DNA of 64,000 bases from Streptomyces sp. R28 (lineage in GTDB: Bacteria > Actinomycetota > Actinomycetes > Streptomycetales > Streptomycetaceae). Location: contig NZ_CP163439.1 in NCBI RefSeq assembly GCF_041052385.1, positions 10,157,001-10,221,000 on the forward strand, read 5' to 3'. The notes under the pieces were generated by a model. It was not told the DNA's origin, searched no databases, and saw only the letters and a list, made by a program, of their open reading frames with translations. Below, piece by piece: positions 36,886-43,447 of this stretch. Position numbers and translations under genes: made by a program. The first letter of the stretch is position 1. The number at the start of each line of letters is the position of its first letter.

Positions 36886-37195
36886 CCACAGGCTGGACCT
36901 CAAGGTGAAAGTGGCGGGACCGCCGACACCGTCTTCCCGTTCGGACCGACGCCAGCCTGCACGTCCAACGCCAGGTCCGGGCCCCGCAGAAGGAGGGCCG
37001 CGAGGCGTAGCCGCTTGTGGTAGCGGGGCGGCCAGACCGACCGGTAGCATCACCAGCGGCCTGGTGCAGCCGGCCGCTCGCGCCCTTCGGGGTTGGGTGA
37101 ATGCGCCGTGGGTCGCCTCGCATCGGCTCACCTGAACGCGGCACCGGCCGACAACGCGAGCATCGGCGGGACGGGCCGCGTGGGAAGCCGACGCA
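36886..37195. other. Region without a recognisable gene
   Basis: No convincing coding frame on either strand. It may contain the promoter of the following glyoxalase-superfamily gene, but no clear elements were seen. Confidence 0.4.
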
Positions 37196-37737
37196 ATGAC
37201 GTCCACCGACACCGACCATGCCAAGAGGCTTGCCAAACTCCTGCGTGAGGACCTGGCCGCCGCGGGCGCGGAGATCCCGTACAGCCTCGCGCTCGAACTG
37301 ATCGCCCATCGGTTCGGTGCCAAGGACTGGAATGTCCTGGCCGCGATCGCCGGCCGCTCGTCCGCACCGGCCATCAGCCCGGGTGTGCCGGTGCTGCGCG
37401 TCATGTCCGTCGCTCAGGTGCTGCCGTTTACCTCGACTACCTGGGATTCACCCTGGACTGGGAGCACCGATTCGAAGCCGGGCTGCCGCTGTACGTTCAA
37501 GTCTCGCGCTCGGCAGCCGTCCTGCACCTGTCCGAGCACCACGGCGACGGCAGCCCGCAGGGCGTGGTCTGGTTCCCCGTACGTGACCTATCCGCGCTGC
37601 ACAAGGAGCTGCTGACCCGTCCAAACGCGCCGATGCGACCCGGAATCGACCTGGCCGCGCCCGGCGGGCCGACGATGCAAGTCATCGACCCGAACGGCAA
37701 CATCCTGCGATTCGCGCAGTCGCCATCGGCACAGTAG
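37196..37737 (+). pseudogene. Glyoxalase-superfamily protein with N-terminal helical domain, frameshifted
   Basis: ATG 37196 opens a helical domain (HAKRLAKLLREDLAAAG, LALELIAHRFGAKDWNVLAA) seen at the front of some actinobacterial glyoxalase-like proteins. Near 37420 the frame shifts after VMSVAQ, and the VOC module continues as AVYLDYLGFTLDWEHRFEAG, LYVQVSRSAAVLHLSEHHGD and MQVIDPNGNILRF, ending at a TAG (37735-37737). Such proteins are often bleomycin-resistance-like. A single indel restores the gene of 180 residues. Confidence 0.78.
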
Positions 37738-37871
37738 GCGGGCTCCCGGCGCGCCGTACCGGCACGCTCCCTCGCACGGAACAAGACGAGTCACCCAAAC
37801 GACGTCAGCCGGCCGCGCCCGGCGAGGGCGCGCCGGCGTTGCCGGTTCTCGGTTCTGGTTCAACTTGTGTG

Positions 37872-37894
37872 GCCGGTGGCATTGCGCCACCGGC
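37872..37894. terminator. Hairpin between glyoxalase-like gene and YciI-like gene
   Basis: GCCGGTGGC-attgc-GCCACCGGC is a perfect nine-pair stem with a five-base loop, located about 135 bases past the upstream stop. No T-run follows. A terminator is the simplest reading. Confidence 0.6.
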
Positions 37895-38018
37895 GCCTCA
37901 AGGGAGGGCGTCGTTGCCCAGCCGGAGCGGACGGTCGCGACCGGGATCGCCGGTCGCGGAGCACCTCCGGGCGACTTAGCCTGAGATCAAGGGTCCTCGA
38001 ATGGAAAGGAACCTTGAG

Positions 38019-38333
38019 ATGCATTTCGTCCTGATCGCGACCCACGATCCGGAAGTCTGTCCGACCGCGAACGCGACGACGCGCGACCTGCTGCTGAAGA
38101 CCGCTCCTGACATGCCGAACCTCGCCCAGAAGACAGGCGTCGACATCGTGGCCGGTCCCTTCGTCAACCGTGAGCACACGATCGTCGCGGTCGTGCAGTC
38201 CGACAAGGTCGAGAATGTCGACCGTTTCCTGATGGAGGCTCGCCTCCCGCACTGGAACCGCGTTCGTGTGCTGCCGTCGCTGACCATGGAAGAGGGGCTC
38301 GCCGAGGTCCAGGCGCAGACGCCGATCTTCTGA
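38019..38333 (+). CDS. Small alpha/beta-barrel-like protein, unknown function
   Basis: A 104-residue protein; the start ATG 38019 is preferred over 38001 because AAAGGAA lies nine bases upstream of it. It begins MHFVLIATHDPEVCPTANAT and contains HTIVAVVQSDKVENVDRFLM. The fold is probably a dimeric ferredoxin-like (YciI/DUF3303-type) barrel, often found in stress or degradation contexts. I cannot name a function. Confidence 0.75.
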   Translation: MHFVLIATHDPEVCPTANATTRDLLLKTAPDMPNLAQKTGVDIVAGPFVNREHTIVAVVQSDKVENVDRFLMEARLPHWNRVRVLPSLTMEEGLAEVQAQTPIF

Positions 38334-38458
38334 CCACCCGGTCAGGTACGGGGCGCGTTGTGTCGGTGCGGGCGCCAAGCTGCGCCGACACACGCTGCTG
38401 CTGTTGCGGTCAGCCGCGACACCACCCGGATTGCCCCGGCCGGACGTATGCGCGCCGG

Positions 38459-38526
38459 CCAGACATCCGCCGGCGAGCCGGCGGATGTCTGGCTCTGCCA
38501 TGCGACCCGTTGACTGGTCGCATGGC
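38459..38526. repeat. Two adjacent perfect inverted repeats (double hairpin)
   Basis: CCAGACATCCGCCGGC-ga-GCCGGCGGATGTCTGG (38459-38492) is a perfect 16-pair stem with a two-base loop. Four bases later comes GCCATGCGACC-cgttgact-GGTCGCATGGC (38497-38526), a perfect 11-pair stem with an eight-base loop. They lie between two plus-strand genes. They could be a tandem terminator or a remnant of a mobile or recombination site. Confidence 0.85.
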
Positions 38527-38617
38527 ACAACGCTCTCAGCAGCACTGCTCCGTGTCCTGGAGGCCTTCAGATCCCTGACGCCTTCGGTCGAAGGAGGGGT
38601 GAAGGAGGTTCGTGATG

Positions 38618-39073
38618 ATGTGCGACGGTGGGCTGAGGCTGCATCTGCAGCGCGTCCTTCGCGCACCGCGCTCACTCGTATTCCGAGCCTTGACCGAACC
38701 AGAAGAGCTGGCCAAGTGGTGGGGCCCTGACGGGTTCGCCACCCCGAGTGCGGAGAGCGACCTTCGGCCAGGAGGCAGTTATCGGATCGCGATGCAGCCT
38801 CCGGAAGGCGACCTGTTCTACCTGGTGGGCGAGTTCCTTGAGGTCGAACCACCTGAACGCCTGTCTTACACCTTCCGGTGGGAGGATCCCGATCCCGAGG
38901 ATCGGGAGACGATGGTGACGCTGTCTCTCCGCGACATCGGCGGTACGGCGACCGAGCTGGTTTTCACTCAGGGTGACTTCGCCACTGAGCGGCGCCGGGC
39001 TCTTCACGAGGAAGGCTGGACGCAGGGTCTGGGCAAGCTGGAGGAGCTGGTGTCGCCGGCTGCGTCGACCTGA
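38618..39073 (+). CDS. SRPBCC/AHSA1-family protein
   Basis: A protein of about 151 residues; GTG 38612, ATG 38615 and ATG 38618 are all in frame, and the GGAGG at 38604-38608 best suits the ATG codons. The family is shown by RAPRSLVFRALTEPEELAKW then WWGPDGF, PGGSYRIAM and YLVGEFLEVEPPERLSYTF. It forms a hydrophobic-pocket fold; genes of this type are usually paired with an ArsR regulator, which is absent here. Confidence 0.9.
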   Translation: MCDGGLRLHLQRVLRAPRSLVFRALTEPEELAKWWGPDGFATPSAESDLRPGGSYRIAMQPPEGDLFYLVGEFLEVEPPERLSYTFRWEDPDPEDRETMVTLSLRDIGGTATELVFTQGDFATERRRALHEEGWTQGLGKLEELVSPAAST

Positions 39074-39245
39074 GATCCCGCCGCGGCGGGAGAGGTCCTG
39101 CTCGTGTACGGGTGAGCAGGTCGGCCGAGGTGGTTGGCGAACGTGCTGCCGGCCCGTTCGAGGAGATCGTCGAAGAGGCTCAGGGAATGCCTGTGCCTCT
39201 GGCCGCCGACATCGGCCAGGGGCGCAGGTGTCCCAGGAGGGTGGG

Positions 39246-39560
39246 CTAGCGAGCCGTCAGCTTCCAGAGACGGTCCGCCGTGCCGTTGTCCGACCACTGC
39301 AGGACCTGCGCGCCCGACGACGTGCTCATCTGGTCCACGCCGAGTAGCCGCCCGCTGTTGCAGTTGGCGAGCTTGTAGTAGCAGTCGCGGCCCGGGATGG
39401 CCTGCCAGAGGTGGTCGGCGGTGCCGTTGTCACCCCAGATCAGGGCCTTGCCGCCGTCGGCCGTGCCCATGTCCTGGATGCCGAGCAGCAGCCCGCTCTT
39501 CTGGTTGACGATCTTGCAGAGGCCGGAGCCCGCCGCCATCACGGCACGGCTGCGCGTGTT
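39246..39560 (-). pseudogene. Ricin-type beta-trefoil lectin domain, C-terminal remnant
   Basis: The minus strand reads CKIVNQKSGLLLGIQDMGTA, ALIWGDNGTADHLWQAIPG and YYKLANCNSGRLLGVDQMST, ending DRLWKLTAR. These are two lobes of a RICIN lectin domain like those at the C-termini of secreted Streptomyces glycosidases. The catalytic part and signal peptide are absent; the sequence is cut at about 39560 where another scrap begins on the plus strand. Confidence 0.75.
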
Positions 39561-39800
39561 CGTGACGGTTCTGGACATGGACTACAGCCAGGCGTTCGAC
39601 ACCATCACCAACGAGGACACCGCCGTCTACGACGCCCTGCGCGACGCCGACGGCAACGAGGCGGCCCGGCTGTGGCGGTCAAGATCGAACGCTGCGTCCG
39701 TTACATGATCGCCCAGCTCCCCGAGGGCGACATCGCCCCGCATCTGTGGACGACCCTGGCGGGCAGGCCGCACCTGGGCAGGGAGGATCTACGGGGCGCC
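39545..39800 (+). pseudogene. Unassigned remnant, possibly GntR/FCD ligand-domain tail
   Basis: The plus strand reads FVTVLDMDYSQAFDTITNED, AVYDALRDADGNEAARLWR and, after a frame change near 39676, KIERCVRYMIAQLPEGDIAP then HLWTTLAGRP. The pattern of an aspartate/alanine-rich helix followed by ARLW is like the last helix of FCD-type GntR proteins. No start is present. The identification is tentative. Confidence 0.3.
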
Positions 39801-39826
39801 GTGCATCGAGGCCTCTCGGCGCGGGG

Positions 39827-40492
39827 TCAGATGGCCGCGCGAATGGCCCGCTCGAAGCCCTCGACGTGAGCGCGGGCCAGCTGGGCCGCCCGGTCGGGGT
39901 CACCGGCGACGATCGCCTCGATCAGCGGTCCGTGCTCCTCGACGTGACCGGCCATGTCGGACAGCCGGTCGATGAACAGGCACCAGATGCGGGTGGCCAG
40001 GTTGTCGTGGCGGACGAGGGTGTCCTCCAGGTACGGGTTGTGCGCGGCCGCGTAGACGGCGCGGTGGACCTGGAGGTCGAGGTGCATCAGCTCGGCGGCG
40101 TCGTGCCGGCCGGAATCCGCCCTCTCCAGCTCCCGCAGTAGGGCCGTGAGGGCCGCCCGGTCCGTGGCCGTGGCGCGCCGTGCGGCCTGGGCGGCGGCGA
40201 GGGGCTCCAGCTCCTGGCGCACTTCGGAGATGTGGGCCAGGTCGGTGATGTTGACCTCGGTGGCGAAGGTGCCGCGTCGGGGGTAGGTCGTGATCAGGCG
40301 CTCGTACTGGAGCCGCTTGAGCGCCTCGCGCACCGGCGTCCGTCCGACGCCGAGGGACTGCGCCAGCTGTTCCTCGTTGATCGGCGCGCCGGGGCGGATC
40401 TCGAGCATGACGAGCCGGTCGCGGACGGCGCGGTAGGCGCGCTCGGCGAGGGACAGTTCCTCGCCCCTGGGCTCGGTCGCCACTTGCTGCAT
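39827..40492 (-). CDS. GntR-family (FCD-type) transcriptional regulator
   Basis: A complete 221-residue protein. The winged helix is INEEQLAQSLGVGRTPVREA then LKRLQYERLITTYPRRGTF. The FCD ligand domain shows metal-ligand histidines in ELMHLDLQVHRAVYAAAHNP and HVEEHGPLIEAI. It is divergent from glyA-soxBDAG, with a 12-base perfect palindrome near the operon's transcription start, so it probably represses sarcosine use. Confidence 0.93.
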   Translation of the reverse strand: MQQVATEPRGEELSLAERAYRAVRDRLVMLEIRPGAPINEEQLAQSLGVGRTPVREALKRLQYERLITTYPRRGTFATEVNITDLAHISEVRQELEPLAAAQAARRATATDRAALTALLRELERADSGRHDAAELMHLDLQVHRAVYAAAHNPYLEDTLVRHDNLATRIWCLFIDRLSDMAGHVEEHGPLIEAIVAGDPDRAAQLARAHVEGFERAIRAAI

Positions 40493-40503
40493 GAAAAGCC
40501 CCC

Positions 40504-40554
40504 TTGACCTGACCGGCGAGCTCCCATACCGTACCGCACAGCCTGATATATCAG
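40504..40554 (+). promoter_or_regulatory. Promoter and palindromic operator of the sarcosine operon
   Basis: TTGACC (40504-40509), 17 bases, TACCGT (40527-40532) form a plausible promoter for glyA. CTGATATATCAG (40543-40554) is a perfect 12-base palindrome just downstream of the expected start site, well placed for repression by the divergent GntR protein. Confidence 0.65.
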
Positions 40555-40588
40555 TAGCGTATTAGTCGGCCCCCAGGATGGTGCACAG

Positions 40589-41923
40589 ATGGCAGCCAAC
40601 CCGTCGACCAGCACACTCGCCTCCCCTCTCGGCCAGCCGCTCAGTGAACTCGACCCGGACGTCGCCGCCGCTGTGGACGCCGAACTGCACCGCCAGCAGT
40701 CGACCCTCGAGATGATCGCCTCGGAGAACTTCGCCCCGGCCGCCGTCATGGAGGCCCAGGGCTCGGTGCTCACCAACAAGTACGCCGAGGGCTATCCGGG
40801 CCGCCGTTACTACGGCGGCTGCGAACACGTCGACGTCATCGAGCGGTTGGCCATCTCCCGCGTCAAGGAGCTGTTCGGCGCCGAGGCCGCGAACGTACAG
40901 CCGCACTCCGGGGCCCAGGCCAACGCGGCCGCCATGTTCGCGCTGCTCGAGCCGGGCGACACGATCCTCGGCCTCGACCTGGCGCACGGCGGTCACCTGA
41001 CCCACGGCATGCGCATCAACTACTCCGGCAAGCTCTACGACGTCGTGCCGTACCACGTGCGCGAGTCCGACATGCGCGTCGACATGGACGAGGTCGAGCA
41101 GCTCGCCCTCGCCCACCGGCCCAAGATGATCGTCGCCGGCTGGTCGGCCTACTCCCGCCGGCTGGACTTCGCCGCGTTCCGGCGGATCGCCGACGCGGTG
41201 GGCGCGTACCTGATGGTGGACATGGCGCACTTCGCCGGGCTGGTGGCCGCGGGCCTCCACCCGAGCCCCGTGCCGTACGCCGATGTCGTCACGACCACCA
41301 CGCACAAGACCCTCGGCGGCCCGCGCGGCGGGGTGATCCTCAGCCGCGCAGACCTGGCCAAGAAGATCAACTCCGCGGTCTTCCCCGGCCAGCAGGGCGG
41401 CCCGCTCGAGCACGTCATCGCGGCGAAGGCGGTGGCCTTCAAGGTGGCGGCGGGGGAGGAGTTCAAGGAGCGTCAGCGGCGCACCCTGGACGGCGCCCGC
41501 ATCCTCGCCGGACGGTTGCTGGCCGACGACGTGGCCGAGGCCGGGATCACGGTCCTGACCGGCGGCACCGAGGTCCACCTGGTCCTCGTGGACCTGCGCA
41601 ACTCCGCCCTGGACGGCCGACAGGCCGAGGACCGGCTGCACCGCATCGGCATCACCGTCAACCGCAACGCCGTGCCGTTCGACCCCCGCCCGCCGATGGT
41701 GTCGTCGGGCCTGCGGATCGGCACCCCGGCCCTGGCCACCCGGGGCTTCGGCGAGGCCGAGTTCCGTGAGGTCGCCGACATCATCGCCCAGGCCTTGAAG
41801 GAGGAGCAGCTCGGCGACGAGCGCGCGGGCGTGCTGCGCGACCGCGTCGAGAAGCTCGCCGCCGCGTTCCCTCTCTACCCCCACCTGCCCCGCCTGCCCC
41901 ACCTGAACGGAGACGCGGCATGA
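40589..41923 (+). CDS. glyA: Serine hydroxymethyltransferase
   Basis: A complete 444-residue PLP enzyme. Family signatures include STLEMIASENFAPAAVMEAQ, GYPGRRYYGGCEHVDVIE, PHSGAQANAAAMFAL and the PLP-lysine block VTTTTHKTLGGPRGGVIL. It interconverts serine and glycine with tetrahydrofolate. As the first gene before the heterotetrameric sarcosine oxidase genes, it would use the 5,10-methylene-THF and glycine made by that enzyme. It overlaps soxB by ATGA. Housekeeping glyA genes usually stand elsewhere, so this is probably a pathway-specific copy. Confidence 0.95.
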   Translation: MAANPSTSTLASPLGQPLSELDPDVAAAVDAELHRQQSTLEMIASENFAPAAVMEAQGSVLTNKYAEGYPGRRYYGGCEHVDVIERLAISRVKELFGAEAANVQPHSGAQANAAAMFALLEPGDTILGLDLAHGGHLTHGMRINYSGKLYDVVPYHVRESDMRVDMDEVEQLALAHRPKMIVAGWSAYSRRLDFAAFRRIADAVGAYLMVDMAHFAGLVAAGLHPSPVPYADVVTTTTHKTLGGPRGGVILSRADLAKKINSAVFPGQQGGPLEHVIAAKAVAFKVAAGEEFKERQRRTLDGARILAGRLLADDVAEAGITVLTGGTEVHLVLVDLRNSALDGRQAEDRLHRIGITVNRNAVPFDPRPPMVSSGLRIGTPALATRGFGEAEFREVADIIAQALKEEQLGDERAGVLRDRVEKLAAAFPLYPHLPRLPHLNGDAA

Positions 41924-43140
41924 CCACCGAGCCGCTGCCGGAGCATCCGGACTTCCTCTGGCGCAACCCCGAGCCGCGCTCCTCGTACGACGTCGTCATC
42001 GTCGGCGCGGGCGGCCATGGTCTGGCCACCGCCTACTACCTCGCCAAGAACCACGGCATCACCAACGTCGCCGTCCTGGAGAAGGGCTGGCTGGCCGGCG
42101 GCAACATGGCCCGCAACACCACGATCATCCGCTCCAACTACCTCTGGGACGAGAGCGCGGCGATCTACGAGCACGCGCTCAAGCTGTGGGAAGGGCTCCC
42201 GGAGGAGCTGGACTACGACTTCCTGTTCAGCCAGCGAGGAGTCCTCAACCTCGCGCACACCCTCCAGGACGTCCGCGAGGGCGTGCGCCGCGTCAACGCC
42301 AACCGCCTCAACGGAGTCGACGCCGAGTGGCTCGAACCCGAGGAGATCGCCAAGGTCTGCCCCATCCTCAACGTCTCGTCCCGCACCCGCTATCCGGTCC
42401 TCGGCGGCACCTTCCAGCCGCGGGCCGGCATCGCCAAGCACGACCACGTCGCCTGGGCGCTGGCCCGCCGCGCCGACGAGATGGGCGTGGACCTGATCCA
42501 GGGCTGCGAGGTCACCGGCTTCCTCAAGGACGGCGACCGGGTCGTGGGTGTCGAGACCAACCGCGGCCGCATCCACGCCGGCCGGGTCGGCCTCGCGGCG
42601 GCCGGGCACAGCAGCGTGCTGGCCGAGCGGGCGGGCGTACGGCTGCCGGTGCAGTCGCATCCGCTGCAGGCACTGGTCTCCGAACTGCACGAGCCGGTGC
42701 ACCCCACGGTGGTCATGTCGAACCACGTGCACGTCTATGTGTCTCAGGCACACAAGGGCGAGCTGGTGATGGGCGCGGGCGTCGACTCGTACAACGGATA
42801 CGGGCAGCGCGGCTCCTTCCACGTCATCGAGCAGCAGATGGCCGCCGCCGTCGAGCTGTTCCCGATCTTCGCGCGGGCGCATGTGCTGCGGACCTGGGGC
42901 GGCATCGTCGACGTCACGCCGGACGCCTCCCCGATCATCAGCGCCACCCCTGTCGAGAACCTCTACGTCAACTGCGGCTGGGGCACCGGCGGGTTCAAGG
43001 CCACCCCGGCCGCGGGCTGGACCTTCGCGCACACCCTCGCCACCGGCGAGGCCCATCCCTTGAACGCTCCCTTCGCCCTCGACCGTTTCAGGACGGGCGC
43101 GTTGATCGACGAACACGGCGCCGCAGCCGTGGCCCACTGA
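41920..43140 (+). CDS. soxB: Sarcosine oxidase subunit beta
   Basis: A 406-residue FAD subunit. The dinucleotide fold begins VVIVGAGGHGLATAYYLAK at residue 25. GTFQPRAGIAKHDHVAWALA places a histidine (174, in KHD) where the family carries covalently bound FMN. The C-terminus has NLYVNCGWGTGGFKATPAAG. The subunit oxidises sarcosine at the non-covalent FAD. It is coupled to glyA and followed by soxD after 10 bases. Confidence 0.95.
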   Translation: MTTEPLPEHPDFLWRNPEPRSSYDVVIVGAGGHGLATAYYLAKNHGITNVAVLEKGWLAGGNMARNTTIIRSNYLWDESAAIYEHALKLWEGLPEELDYDFLFSQRGVLNLAHTLQDVREGVRRVNANRLNGVDAEWLEPEEIAKVCPILNVSSRTRYPVLGGTFQPRAGIAKHDHVAWALARRADEMGVDLIQGCEVTGFLKDGDRVVGVETNRGRIHAGRVGLAAAGHSSVLAERAGVRLPVQSHPLQALVSELHEPVHPTVVMSNHVHVYVSQAHKGELVMGAGVDSYNGYGQRGSFHVIEQQMAAAVELFPIFARAHVLRTWGGIVDVTPDASPIISATPVENLYVNCGWGTGGFKATPAAGWTFAHTLATGEAHPLNAPFALDRFRTGALIDEHGAAAVAH

Positions 43141-43150
43141 GGAGGACACC

Positions 43151-43447
43151 GTGCTGCTGATCACCTGTCCATGGTGCGGTCCTCGGGACGAGACCGAGTA
43201 CCACTACGGCGGACAGGCCCATGTGGCCTACCCCGAGAACCCCTCGGAACTCACCGACGCGCAGTGGGCCGAGTTCGTCTTCTACCGCGACAACCCCAAG
43301 GGCCCCTTCGCCGAGCGGTGGATGCACAGCATCGGCTGCCGCCGCTGGTTCAACGCCCTGCGCGACACCGCCACCCACGAGGTGCTCGCCTCCTATCGGC
43401 TCGACGAGCCCCGCCCCGAACTGCCCCAGGCCGGAGGGAACCGATGA
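43151..43447 (+). CDS. soxD: Sarcosine oxidase subunit delta
   Basis: A 98-residue subunit from GTG 43151 with GGAGG upstream. Zinc ligands are visible as CPWCGPRDETEYHYGG at residues 6-21 and a later cysteine in HSIGCRRWFN. Its length is normal for the family. It overlaps soxA by ATGA at 43444. Confidence 0.94.
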   Translation: MLLITCPWCGPRDETEYHYGGQAHVAYPENPSELTDAQWAEFVFYRDNPKGPFAERWMHSIGCRRWFNALRDTATHEVLASYRLDEPRPELPQAGGNR

